Numbered from the stretch's first letter, positions 16,185-25,158 are shown. The stretch is DNA of 64,000 nt from Streptomyces sp. NBC_00102 (GCF_026343115.1 NZ_JAPEMC010000001.1:1488001-1552000), one strand, 5' to 3'. Program-made: numbers and translations. Notes: generated from the letters alone by a model not told the origin.

Positions 16185-18271
16185 GCCCGTACCTCGCTCG
16201 TCGTGGTCCTGTGTCCCGCGGCCGTACCCGGCGACAGCGGTACGACGTCGTCGGGGCGGCCGTCCCAGATTCCGGCCAGCACGCTCCGGGCCGTACGGTC
16301 CGACTCGCGCAGGGCCACGGCGTCGGTGTTCGGCGCGGGCGCGGCCAGGGAGGACACCCGGGTGTCGCGCATGAGCACGCCGAGCGCGTAGAGCCGCGGC
16401 CCCGGGCCGTCGGGGTCCTGCGCGCCGGTGGGCTCGTGCAGGAGTCCGGTCAGCGGGTCGGCCCGGGGCGCGGCGGTGGGCACCGGACCGTCCGCCGAGT
16501 CCAGGTGGAAGCTCTCCGCGAGCCCCCGGCCGCTCAGCGCCCGCAGCAGCGGATCGGTCCCGGCGTGCAGGCTCGGGGCGGGTACGCGTGCCTCGATCAC
16601 CAGGTCCGAGCGGACTCCGGTGCCGGGTACGGCCGCCGAGCTCCACCACGGGTGCCCGCCGGAACCGGGCCGCTCCCCGGGGGTGGCGCGCGGTCCGAGG
16701 AACCGGACCACACCGGCGTCGTGCAGGGCCAGCAGCTCCCGCAGGCGCACCGGCGGCGGCCCGTTGTTCAGCCGGAACGCCAGGTCGACGAAGTCCGCGT
16801 ACTCCCCGAACCAGCTCTCGGCGGTGAGCCCGCCGTCCTGCACCGCGCCGAACAGCAGCTTGCGCGCCTTGCCGAAGGAGCGGTGGGCGACCTTGAGGCT
16901 GCTCGCGGCGCCCTTGGCGGTCTCGGCCAGGTCGAGGAGCAGGCGGCCGCGGATCGCGGCCTCGAACCCCGCCTGGTCGGTCCAGTCCCGCGCCGCGAGG
17001 GCCGCGTCGCCGTCCAGGTCGAGCCGGAGGTCCGGGTCCGGTACCGCGTCGGCGACGGCTTCCCGCCAGGCGTCGCTGTCGGGCGGCAGCGAGGCGAGCG
17101 CGTCCAGCAGGCCCGTCAGCGGGAACGCGAAGGCGTCCGGGTCCACCGTCGCGAGATGCGTGTAGTAGTCCCCGAGGGTGTCGCGGGCGATGGCCGGGCC
17201 CAGGCCGTCGAACCGTCCCGGCCGCGGCCGGCCGCGCAGCGCCCCGGTGAGGAAGCGGTGCCGGCCGGCCCCGTCCGGTACGTCCGTACCCGGGCGGCAC
17301 CAGTAGGGCACGCCCTGCCGCGAGGTGGCGTGCAGCACGGGCTCCCGGCCCGAGGGCTCGTACCGCAGGCCGTACGGTGCGGTGTCGTCGGGTACGAAGC
17401 GTCCGCCCCGGCCCGCCGTGAGCAGGGTGGTGACGTCGAAGAAGCTCAGCCCGAGCCCTTCGACCACGACGTCGGCGCCCGGCCGGGCCGCGGAGAGGTC
17501 CTGGTCGCTCGCGTTGTCGCCGCGCAGCCGCCGGACGGGCTTCCCCGGGCCGGCGGGCTTCTCGTGATCACCGGCGGCCCGGTGGGCGCGGGCCGGGGTG
17601 GACCAGCCGGTGCAGAGGACCACCGCGTCGGCGAGCAGCGGGGCGGCTCCGCCGGCGAGGGTGAGCCGGTAGCGCCCGCCGGTCCGCTCGACGTCGGTCA
17701 CCCGGTCGCGCCACCAGTCGTGGCGCACCCCCCGCGGAAGCGAGCCGGTCACCGTCTCGTGGCACCAGGTCAGATAGTGGCCGAGCAGGACGCGCGGGGT
17801 GCAGGTGTCGGCGGTCGCGGCCCTGACCGAGGCCGCCAGGACGGGGCGCCGCGCCAGGTCGGCGGCGAGCGCCCTGCCGAGGACGGGGCGGCCGGTTCCG
17901 TCGGTGGGCAGGCCCGCGTCGGGCGTACCGCCGTCGGCCGTCTCCCGCGCCGCCAGGGCGTCCGCGACCCGCCGCAGCCACTCCCAGAGGCTCGGCCCGG
18001 CGGCCTTCGGTCCTTCACTGCTGACCGAGGCGTCCGGCCACACGGTGAAGGCGGATGCCGGGGTGTTCATGAGCAGGTCGGCGCTCTGGTCGGTGCGCCA
18101 GATGCGGCCGGGGCCGGGCGGATACTCGTCCACGGAGACGAGCCGCAGCCGTCCGCCGGACGGCCGGAACTCCTCCAGGTTCGCCACCAGTCTCTCCAGG
18201 ACCGAGGTTCCCCGGAATCCGCCGCCCACCACGACCACGGTCCGCTCGGCCGGTACGGCTGACTCAGGCAT
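16181..18271 (-). CDS. FAD/NAD(P)-binding protein (NAD_binding_9 type)
   Basis: 696 residues beginning MPESAVPAERTVVVVGGGFRG, a classic dinucleotide-binding fold, then LLMNTPASAFTVWPD and VVLCTGWSTPAR. The family occurs as large cytosolic oxidoreductases or lyase-like proteins of uncertain chemistry, often in clusters with flavin monooxygenases. The ATG start overlaps the upstream monooxygenase stop by 8 nt, and its own stop overlaps the sulfurtransferase start by 4 nt, so it is firmly in the operon. It could be the reductase or N-/S-oxygenase step that precedes sulfur release (inference). Confidence 0.75.
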   Translation of the reverse strand: MPESAVPAERTVVVVGGGFRGTSVLERLVANLEEFRPSGGRLRLVSVDEYPPGPGRIWRTDQSADLLMNTPASAFTVWPDASVSSEGPKAAGPSLWEWLRRVADALAARETADGGTPDAGLPTDGTGRPVLGRALAADLARRPVLAASVRAATADTCTPRVLLGHYLTWCHETVTGSLPRGVRHDWWRDRVTDVERTGGRYRLTLAGGAAPLLADAVVLCTGWSTPARAHRAAGDHEKPAGPGKPVRRLRGDNASDQDLSAARPGADVVVEGLGLSFFDVTTLLTAGRGGRFVPDDTAPYGLRYEPSGREPVLHATSRQGVPYWCRPGTDVPDGAGRHRFLTGALRGRPRPGRFDGLGPAIARDTLGDYYTHLATVDPDAFAFPLTGLLDALASLPPDSDAWREAVADAVPDPDLRLDLDGDAALAARDWTDQAGFEAAIRGRLLLDLAETAKGAASSLKVAHRSFGKARKLLFGAVQDGGLTAESWFGEYADFVDLAFRLNNGPPPVRLRELLALHDAGVVRFLGPRATPGERPGSGGHPWWSSAAVPGTGVRSDLVIEARVPAPSLHAGTDPLLRALSGRGLAESFHLDSADGPVPTAAPRADPLTGLLHEPTGAQDPDGPGPRLYALGVLMRDTRVSSLAAPAPNTDAVALRESDRTARSVLAGIWDGRPDDVVPLSPGTAAGHRTTTSEVRA

Positions 18272-19608
18272 GGGCGGTCACCTCGGCGCGTCGCGCGGGC
18301 CGACGCAGCCCGTAGTTCGCGCGCAGGGTCGTCCCCGGGTACTCCGGCGGGCGCAGCCCGCGCCGCCGCAGCTCGGGGACCAGGTGCTCGACCATGGCGT
18401 ACGTTCCCTGGTGCAGCAGGTCCGGTTGGAGGTTGACGCCGTCCAGTGCCCCGGCGCGGAACCACTCCTCCAGCCCGTCGGCCACCGTGGCGGCGTCGCC
18501 GACGAGCAGGTTGTCCGAGCCGAGTCCGCCGCCGAGCCCCTGGAGGAACTCGCGTACGGCGCGCGGCTTTTCGCGCTCCACGAAGCGGTGCACCGCCAGC
18601 AGGTGGGAGCGGTAGGAACTGGGAGCTCTCGACCGGGGGGACCGGGGGCAGCGGGGCGTCGAGCGGGAGGTGGTTCAGGTCGTAGCCGCTGAACAGGGCC
18701 ACCTGTCCGAGCACGTGGCGGGGGTCGGCGAGTTGGTTCAACTCGGCTTCGAGCGCACGCGCTTCGGCCGTCGTGGCGGCGACGAGTACGCGGAAGCCCG
18801 CGAAGACGCGTATCGAGTCCGGGTCGCGCCCCTCGGCCTCGGCGCGGGCGCGCAGGTCCGTGCGGAAGTCGCGGCCCTCGTCGACGGCGCTGGCCGTCGT
18901 GTAGACGGAGTCGGCGTGCCGGGCGGCCAGGGAGCGGCCGTCGCCGGAGGAGCCGGCCTGCACGACGACGGGCCACCCCTGGGGCGGCCGGGGCGAGTTG
19001 AGCGGTCCGGCGATCCGGAAGTGCTCGCCCGCGTGGTCGACGGCGTGGATCTTCGCCGGGTCGACGTACCGGCCCCGCTCGCGGTCCTCGACGATCGCGT
19101 CGTCCTCCCAGCTGTCCCAGAGCTTCTTGACGGCCGTGACGAACTCGTCGGCCCTGCGGTAGCGGGCGGCGTGTTCGGGGAGGGCGTCCTGGCCGAAGTT
19201 CCGCGCGGCCGCCGGGATGGCGCTGGTCACCACGTTCCAGCCGAAGCGGCCGCGGCTGATCCGGTCCAGCGACGCGGTCTGGCGGGCGACGACGAAGGGG
19301 TCGGAGTACGTGGTCGAGACGCTGCCTATCAGGCCGATCCGGCTGGTGCCGACGGCCAGTGCGGACAGCAGGGTGAGTGGCTCGAACGCCGGCGCCACGG
19401 CGGCGGGTTCACGCGAGAAGGTGAGCTTGTCCGCGAGGAACAGGGCGTCGAATCCGCCGCGTTCGGCGGTGCGTGCGATGTCGAGCAGCGCGTCGATGTC
19501 GTTGATCTGCGCCAGGTCCACGGCGGGGTGGCGCCACGCGGCGGGGTGCGATCCGGCGGGCTTGACGTTCAGGTTCAGCCCGAGCGTCGACCGCGAGAGT
19601 CCGGTCAC
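18264..19608 (-). pseudogene. LLM-class flavin monooxygenase interrupted by a +1 frameshift
   Basis: A second luciferase-like monooxygenase (~448 codons). The first frame runs from GTG 19608 (AAGGAG six nt upstream) through FDALFLADKLTF, GTSRIGLIGSVSTTYSDPF, GRFGWNVVTS and WPVVVQAGSSGDGR to PPVESSQF. The correct continuation, YRSHLLAVHRFVEREKP through HLVPELRRRGLRPPEYPG, is in another frame. One surplus C (plus-strand G at 18615 or 18616) accounts for the switch and no other damage is seen. It could be a recent mutation, programmed shifting, or a sequence error. Its end overlaps the next gene by 8 nt as in an intact operon. Confidence 0.8.
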
Positions 19609-19785
19609 GATGGTCTCCTTGAGGTACATGTCCGGCCGGGCGGTGTCCGGCGGATCGAGGTGGGGCGGGCCGTGCCGGGGGGCGCGACGGGGCGAACCCC
19701 GGCTGACGCGGCACCCCCGACCCGGCCCGTGTTCCCCCGGACACCGCGCGGGGAGGCGACCCCGCCCCGAGCTGCGGGGCGGCCC

Positions 19786-21306
19786 TCAGGCGTAGAGGTC
19801 GCGCATCTGCCCGTGCATCGCGCGCCCGATCGCGTCGGCGATCCGGTCGATCGCCGCCGAATCGTCCGGTAGCCGGAGGGTGGCGATGCGGAGGTGGCCG
19901 GTGGCGGGTGGTTCGACGAAGCTGCGGCTGCCCGCGCCGACCGAGTAGCCGGCGGTGGCGAGGTCGATGAGGGTGTCGACCTCGCTGCTCACTTCGACCC
20001 AGAGGAACTGGGCGTTCGGGCCCGAGACGCTGGGGATCCCGCGGCGTTCCAGCGCGTCGGCGAGTGCCGCCTTGCGCTTGGCGTACACGCTCCGCGCCCG
20101 TTTGAGGGTCCGGGCGGTGGTGGAGCTCTCGATGAGGTGGGCCAGCGCGTCCTGCAGGATGCGGCTGTTGACGGCCAGCCCGTAGCTACGGCTGTCGCGG
20201 ATGCGGTCCACGGCCTCGCGCGGTCCGCCGATCACGGAGGTGCGCAGGTCGGACCCGTAGGACCGGCAGAACGACCGTACCCGTACGGCCTGTCCCGGCA
20301 GTACGGTGCCGAAGGTCGGGCCGGGTACGTGGGCGAGCGGGCCCACCGCGTCGTCCTCGACCACGACGACGTCGTCGAAGCGGGCGACGACCCCGGCGAG
20401 TTCGTCCATGCGCTCGGCGGTCGCGGGCGGCGTCATGGCGTACGGGCCGGTCGGCTGGAACAGGTAGGTGCGGGCGCCCTGCTCCAGAGCTCTGGCCAGG
20501 GCGGCCGGGTCGGCGCCGTGGGCGTCCGCGGGCACCTGGAACACGTCGAGGCCGAGGCGCCGGATGTGGTCCAGGAGGCCGGGGTTGATGGGTACGTCGA
20601 CGGCGAGCTTCCCGCTCGGCCCGGCCAGCGTGCCCACGCAGAGCAGGGCGGCCTCCGCACCGCTGCCTCCGGCGATGTACGCCTCGGCGGCGAACGGCCA
20701 GTCCCGCTGGGCGACGGTCCGCAGCCGGTCGGTGATGTACTGCCGGACGTTGGAGTGGAGGTTCGGGCTCCGCAGACCGGTGGCCAGTGCTTCGGTCAGG
20801 TCCGGGAGGAGTTCCGGGTCGGACGAGGCGTGCGCGAGCTCGCCGGTCTGGGCCGCCGGTACGGCTTCCGTGCCGGCCGGTTCGGCGGCGGGTGCCGGAC
20901 GGGGGCCGGCGAGGGGGTCGGCGACGACGGTGCCGCCCCGCCGCCGCGTCTCCACGAGCCCCTTGCCCCGCAGCACGGCGAGGGCGTCGCGGATGTTGCG
21001 GAAGCTCACCCCGGACTGCTCGCTCAGGGCGCGGATCGTGGGCAGCCGCGTGCCCGGCCGGATGGCCCCTTCCCGGATCTTCCCTTCGAGCAGCGGCACG
21101 ACGGACTCGGCGGACCCCGCCGCCGCGATGTGGTGGACGAGCCAGTCGTCGAGGTGATCGACGTCGTTGGTGTCCGGGGTTTCCTTGGTGAGTTCTTCGT
21201 CCATCGTCTCGTTCGCCCGCGCGGAGTCCGGGCCGGCCGGGGTGTGCGCCGGTCGGGCGTCACGACCGGCTGGACCGGCGGGCGCTGCCCCTCTCTTCGA
21301 CTCCAT
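19786..21306 (-). CDS. MocR-like GntR/aminotransferase-fold regulator lacking the PLP lysine
   Basis: 506 residues. A disordered N-terminus precedes a GntR winged helix at ~75-140 (VVPLLEGKIREGAI, then PTIRALSEQSGVSFRNIRDALAVL), followed by a fold-type I aminotransferase domain with VVVVEDDAVGPLAH. Where MocR proteins have FSK plus a distal Arg, this one reads SFCRSYGSDLR, so the Schiff-base lysine is Arg (codon 20263-20265). It may bind PLP loosely or another ligand. GGGGGA lies 5 nt before ATG 21306. It sits between importer and oxygenase genes and is the likely local regulator. Confidence 0.8.
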   Translation of the reverse strand: MESKRGAAPAGPAGRDARPAHTPAGPDSARANETMDEELTKETPDTNDVDHLDDWLVHHIAAAGSAESVVPLLEGKIREGAIRPGTRLPTIRALSEQSGVSFRNIRDALAVLRGKGLVETRRRGGTVVADPLAGPRPAPAAEPAGTEAVPAAQTGELAHASSDPELLPDLTEALATGLRSPNLHSNVRQYITDRLRTVAQRDWPFAAEAYIAGGSGAEAALLCVGTLAGPSGKLAVDVPINPGLLDHIRRLGLDVFQVPADAHGADPAALARALEQGARTYLFQPTGPYAMTPPATAERMDELAGVVARFDDVVVVEDDAVGPLAHVPGPTFGTVLPGQAVRVRSFCRSYGSDLRTSVIGGPREAVDRIRDSRSYGLAVNSRILQDALAHLIESSTTARTLKRARSVYAKRKAALADALERRGIPSVSGPNAQFLWVEVSSEVDTLIDLATAGYSVGAGSRSFVEPPATGHLRIATLRLPDDSAAIDRIADAIGRAMHGQMRDLYA

Positions 21307-21368
21307 GTGGTCCCCCAGTGGGCGCGTCCGGACGGGACCCGGCACGAGCCCCGCCCGGACGCGCCCGG

Positions 21369-22460
21369 TCACTGCGCTGCCACCTGATACACGTAGCCCT
21401 GCGGCGTGAACTTCGTGGCCCCGATGAAGTCCTTCGACCACTCCTCCACGACGGACAGCGGGTCTACGTCCTGGTAGCGGTCAGGGTAGGCGAACGAGGC
21501 GAAGAGCAGCGGGGAGATCTGGTTGCCCGCCAGGTCGAAGGCCCACGGGTTGAAGAGGAAGAGCTTGCCGTTCTTGACCGCCTTGAGGTTCTTCCAGCCC
21601 GGCCGGGCGAGCAGTTCGTCGGCGATCGCCCGGTAATCGGCATCGGAACGGCCGCCGTAGAGGTTGTCGGTCTCCACCACGATGACGTCGGGGTCGGCGG
21701 CCAGTACGGCGGCCGGGTCGGAGTCGATGGTGTTGCCGGGGCTGTCGGCGAAGATGCTCTCGACGTGGGCGTCGGTGAAGGCGAGCGTCTTGCCGCCCTC
21801 CACACCGCTGGTCTTGCCGGCGTTGTCCTCGTAGTACGCGGTGGCCCGCGTAGGCTCCTTCGCGGCCCGGGCGGTGAGGGCGCCGACCTTGTCGGTGAAG
21901 GCGAGGACCTTCGCCGCCTCCTTGTCGCGGCCCAGCACCTTGCCGAGCAGCTGGACGTTGGTCTTCCAGTCGTGCGACACCCAGGAGCTCACCACCAGCA
22001 CCTTGACGCCGGCGGACTTCAGCGAGGTCTCGGCCGCCTGCCACGGCTGGTTGGCGTACATCACGACGGCCTGCGCACCGCTCCCCACGATCTGCTCGTA
22101 GTTCAGCGCGTCCGCGCCGGCACCGATCGACAGGCTCGACGGGAAGCCGGCGAAGTTCTCCTGGTCGATGGTCTTCTCGTCGATGCCGACGATCTGGTCG
22201 CGGGCCCCGAGGGCGAGGGCGAGGTCGACATTGAAGCCGCCGACGACCGCGACCTTGCCGATCGGGCCGTCCGGGAAGGTGACCTCGCGCTTCGCGCTGT
22301 CCGTGACCGTGACGGAGGACGAACCGGCGCCCGATCCGTCCGCCGCCCCGGCGGAACCGTCCTGCGCGTTCCCGCCGCAGGCGGTCGCGAGCAGGGCCGT
22401 GACGGTCAGCAGGGCCGCTGAGGCCGCTGTGCGCAGCCTGCGGGTGGGTGGACGGTTCAC
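21369..22460 (-). CDS. Substrate-binding lipoprotein of a FecCD-type ABC importer
   Basis: 363 residues from GTG 22460, chosen because GAGGAG lies 4 nt upstream and gives a clean lipoprotein signal: basic RRLRTAASAALL, then LLATAC with the lipidated Cys near 28. The mature part is a class III (FepB/BtuF-like) binding protein: VAVVGGFNVDLALALGARDQIVGI and DPDVIVVETDNLYGG. The family carries siderophore-iron, haem, cobalamin and some other chelates. The surrounding sulfur genes make a metal-organosulfur ligand conceivable, but this is inference. Confidence 0.85.
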   Translation of the reverse strand: MNRPPTRRLRTAASAALLTVTALLATACGGNAQDGSAGAADGSGAGSSSVTVTDSAKREVTFPDGPIGKVAVVGGFNVDLALALGARDQIVGIDEKTIDQENFAGFPSSLSIGAGADALNYEQIVGSGAQAVVMYANQPWQAAETSLKSAGVKVLVVSSWVSHDWKTNVQLLGKVLGRDKEAAKVLAFTDKVGALTARAAKEPTRATAYYEDNAGKTSGVEGGKTLAFTDAHVESIFADSPGNTIDSDPAAVLAADPDVIVVETDNLYGGRSDADYRAIADELLARPGWKNLKAVKNGKLFLFNPWAFDLAGNQISPLLFASFAYPDRYQDVDPLSVVEEWSKDFIGATKFTPQGYVYQVAAQ

Positions 22461-22623
22461 TTCGCTCCTCGTGGATCTCTTCACGGATGTGTGCGCGGTT
22501 GTCGTGATGGGCGTCGTCATGTGTGTCGTCACGGTCTCTGGGCGAAGGGGCGGACGGCGAAGTCGGACGGCTGAACGGCCGGGCGGTGGGGCGGTGGGGC
22601 GGCCGGCCGGCGGACGCTGGGCG

Positions 22624-23493
22624 TCAGGGGGTGGCGCTGACGGGCAGCGGCTCTCCGGACCGCGGCTCGTCGGCGGGCGGCTCTTCGGTGGGCGGTGCTG
22701 CGACGGGCGGCGCTGCGGTGCGCGGAGACTCGATGACCGGGTGCACCTGGACGGTGCCGTCGCGCTCGAAGAGGTCGACCTCCAGGCCGTACACCTGCTC
22801 CAGCATCAGGCTGTCGTACACGTCGTTGGGGCGGCCGAACGCGACGATCCGGCCTCCCTGGAGGATCGCGACCTTGTCGCAGAAGCGGGCCGCCAGGTTG
22901 AGGTCATGGATGGCGATCAGCGAAACAAGGTTCCGACTGTGCGTCAGATGGCGTATGTGACGCAGGGTTTCGACTTGGTAGCGCAGGTCCAGTGCGCTGG
23001 TCGGCTCGTCCAGGAGCAGGATCTCGGGCTCCTGGGCGATGGCGCGGGCGATGAGGACGCGCTGCGCCTGGCCGCCGCTCAGGTCCCCCACCGAGAGGGC
23101 CGCCATGCCGGTGAGGCCCACGTGCTCGATCGCGGCGTCGACGATCTCCCAGTCGCGGGAGCGGGGCCGCATCCCGAAGTACGGCGTGCGGCCCAGCAGC
23201 ACCGAGTCACGCACGGAGAGCTGGAAGGTGGGCTCTCCCGACTGCGGTACGTAGGCGACCACCTTGGCGTGTTCGCTCATCCGCAGGTGGTGGAGGGGCT
23301 TGTCCTTGAAGCTGATCGAGCCGGTACGCAGCTTGTTGACGCGGGCGATGAGCTTGGTCAGCGTCGACTTGCCGGAGCCGTTCGGCCCGAGGAGTCCGAC
23401 GAACTCTCCCTGGCGGACGGCCAGGTTCACATCGTGCAGCACCGACCGGCTGCGGGAGTAGGAGAAGGCCACGCCTTCGACGGAGAGCGTCAT
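22624..23493 (-). CDS. FepC-type ABC transporter ATP-binding protein
   Basis: 289 residues with Walker A LGPNGSGKST, Q-loop PQSGEPTF, signature LSGGQAQRVLIARAIAQEPE, Walker B ILLLDEPTSALDL and switch His AIHDLNLAARF. The final ~45 residues are a Pro/Glu/Ala-rich tail. It starts at ATG 23493, overlapping the permease stop by ATGA, and is followed by a 163-nt gap before the binding-protein gene. It energises the FecCD permease. Confidence 0.88.
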   Translation of the reverse strand: MTLSVEGVAFSYSRSRSVLHDVNLAVRQGEFVGLLGPNGSGKSTLTKLIARVNKLRTGSISFKDKPLHHLRMSEHAKVVAYVPQSGEPTFQLSVRDSVLLGRTPYFGMRPRSRDWEIVDAAIEHVGLTGMAALSVGDLSGGQAQRVLIARAIAQEPEILLLDEPTSALDLRYQVETLRHIRHLTHSRNLVSLIAIHDLNLAARFCDKVAILQGGRIVAFGRPNDVYDSLMLEQVYGLEVDLFERDGTVQVHPVIESPRTAAPPVAAPPTEEPPADEPRSGEPLPVSATP

Positions 23494-24569
23494 GACTGGG
23501 CCAACGTCCCTTTCGAGAGTACGAGGTTGATGAAGAGGGGCGCGCCGATGAGCGCGACGACGATGCCTACCGGGATCACGACCGGAGAGAGCACGGCCCG
23601 GCCGACGACGTCGGCGTAGAGGATGAGGAGGCCGCCGGCGATGGCCCCGAACGGCAGCAGGTAGCGGTGGTCCGAGCCCACCACCAGGCGGGCGATGTGC
23701 GGGCCGACGAGCCCCACGAAGCCGATCACTCCGGTGAAGGAGACGACCACCGCGGTGAGGACGACCACCAAGACGATGAGCACCAGCCGGGTGCTGCGTA
23801 CGTTGACCCCGAGGCTCGCCGCGGCGTCGTCACCGGCGAAGGCGATGGCGTTGAGCGCCTTGGCGCGGGCGAACAGATAGGGCAGCGTGACGGCCAACAG
23901 GATCGTGACGACCAGCACTTGGTGCCAGGTGGCATCGTTGACCGACCCGAAGGTCCAGTGGACGATCTCGGCCAGCGTGTTCTCGTCGGCGAAGAACTGG
24001 GTGGCGGAGGTGAGCGCCTCGAAGAGCTGGAAGAAGGCCATGCCGACGAGGAGCAGCGTGATGGCCTTCATGCGTTTGAGGGACGCCACGCCGAGGACGA
24101 TCAGCGAGACGATCAGGCTGAAGAGCAGGGCGCTGAAGATCACGACGACCGAGGACGGGGTGTGCCCGGCCTTGTTGGAGAGCACGATGGCCAGCGCCGC
24201 GCCGAAGGAGGCGGCCGGGGAGAGGCCGAGGGTGTAAGGACTCACCAGCGGGTTGCGCAGCAGCCCCTGCATGACGACCCCGGAGACCGACAGGGCGGCT
24301 CCGGCAAGGAACGCCAACAGGGCTCTTGGCAGCCGGAGTTCGGTGACGATCACCTCCGTGGGCCGGAAGCTTTCGCTGGACTGCGCACCGAAGACGCGGA
24401 TGGCGATCGCGTGGAAGACGTCGCCCAGGCTGATGCCCGCCGTACCGATGACGACGGACAGCGCGATCGACAGGAGCGACACCACCAGGCTGACGCCGAT
24501 GATCACCGGCCGGGACGGTCGGCCCCACAGCGGTACGGCCTGGAAGGTACGCGCGAGTGCGTTGGACAT
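23490..24569 (-). CDS. FecCD-family ABC permease
   Basis: About 359 residues and roughly nine or ten membrane helices. Family landmarks are LRLPRALLAFLAGAALSVSG, MQGLLRNPLVSPYTLGLSPAA, VSFTGVIGFVGLVGPHIARL and the C-terminal PVVIPVGIVVALIGAPLF. Two adjacent ATGs (24572, 24569) follow GGAG, and the second has the better spacing. Only one permease gene is present, so it must act as a homodimer, as in BtuC. The long 5' leader contains the Cys-rich upstream ORF. Confidence 0.87.
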   Translation of the reverse strand: MSNALARTFQAVPLWGRPSRPVIIGVSLVVSLLSIALSVVIGTAGISLGDVFHAIAIRVFGAQSSESFRPTEVIVTELRLPRALLAFLAGAALSVSGVVMQGLLRNPLVSPYTLGLSPAASFGAALAIVLSNKAGHTPSSVVVIFSALLFSLIVSLIVLGVASLKRMKAITLLLVGMAFFQLFEALTSATQFFADENTLAEIVHWTFGSVNDATWHQVLVVTILLAVTLPYLFARAKALNAIAFAGDDAAASLGVNVRSTRLVLIVLVVVLTAVVVSFTGVIGFVGLVGPHIARLVVGSDHRYLLPFGAIAGGLLILYADVVGRAVLSPVVIPVGIVVALIGAPLFINLVLSKGTLAQS

Positions 24570-24868
24570 CATGCTCCGTGTCGCAGGCGGACGTCCGTGC
24601 GCGCCGCGGTTCAGCGCGCACGTCGGCAATGGATGGGGTGGATGGGGTGGATCACATGACCTATCCCGAATATGATCCGGCCCGTCGCGCTGCGGCAGGG
24701 TGACCGTTCGGGAACAGGTCGATGCGGGGTGACTCGGAAGGACGGAGGCCGGGACCGGTCAGAGCCGTACGCACGGGGTGCGGGACACCGATTCACCGGC
24801 GCACCGGTTCACCGGGGTGGCGGGCCGAGACGGGTCCGACCGGACGGAGCGCACCGGAAAGGTGCCTG

Positions 24869-24890
24869 GGCCGACCGGGAGAACTCGGCC
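24869..24890 (-). terminator. Small hairpin after the Cys-rich upstream ORF, possible attenuator
   Basis: GGCCGA (24869-24874) pairs with TCGGCC (24885-24890) around a 10-nt loop, starting 21 nt after the upstream ORF stop and 300 nt before the permease. Direct copies of ACCGNTTCACCGG (24787-24799, 24803-24815) follow. Attenuator function is inferred from position only. Confidence 0.35.
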
Positions 24891-24911
24891 GAACAGCGCA
24901 ATTTCAGCTGT

Positions 24912-25121
24912 TCAACAACAACAGGTACAGGAACGACAACACTCGAGCCGCACCGCACTCGCGCGCACGCGGTCGGTCTGCGGCAGCCCGGCACTCGGCG
25001 CCGGCATCCGGTTCGCGGCGGGGAAGGACCGCATCGCTGCCTCCGCGAAGTTCCCGGTCACGGTCCACCTCCCTCGTCGAATCCCTCTGCGCGGCGAATC
25101 TTTTTTCTGATCCGCCATCAC
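24912..25121 (-). CDS. Cys-rich upstream ORF (candidate cysteine-sensing leader peptide)
   Basis: A 69-codon ORF reading GTG ATG GCG GAT CAG, ending LECCRSCTCCC then TGA. Six of its last nine residues are Cys, all encoded by TGT, the minor Cys codon in this genome. A strong promoter lies immediately upstream (25129-25158), and the first G of GTG falls 7 nt after the -10, so the message is probably leaderless. Mycobacterial leaderless small ORFs with terminal poly-Cys tracts attenuate sulfur genes when Cys is plentiful. Here the next genes are an importer and sulfur-handling enzymes. It may act by ribosome stalling rather than as a protein. Confidence 0.6.
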   Translation of the reverse strand: MMADQKKDSPRRGIRRGRWTVTGNFAEAAMRSFPAANRMPAPSAGLPQTDRVRASAVRLECCRSCTCCC

Positions 25122-25128
25122 GCAACGC

Positions 25129-25158
25129 ATCATATGGGGGTGGCGTGAAGGATTTCAA
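25129..25158 (-). promoter_or_regulatory. Strong promoter of the leftward importer/sulfur operon
   Basis: On the minus strand, -35 TTGAAA (25158-25153), an 18-nt spacer and -10 TATGAT (25134-25129). These are the best vegetative-type hexamers in the region. The predicted start is near 25121. Confidence 0.65.

Noticed and set aside
15342..17300. Long minus-strand open frame running through the FAD/NAD(P)-binding gene
   Set aside because: Only its last 281 codons encode a recognisable protein (the sulfurtransferase, starting GTG 16184). The rest is an Arg/Pro/Gly-rich shadow of the overlapping gene, caused by high GC.
24573..25120. An IdeR/DmdR iron box in the importer promoter region
   Set aside because: I looked for the TTAGGTTAGGCTAACCTAA-type palindrome and found nothing close, so iron control is not claimed.
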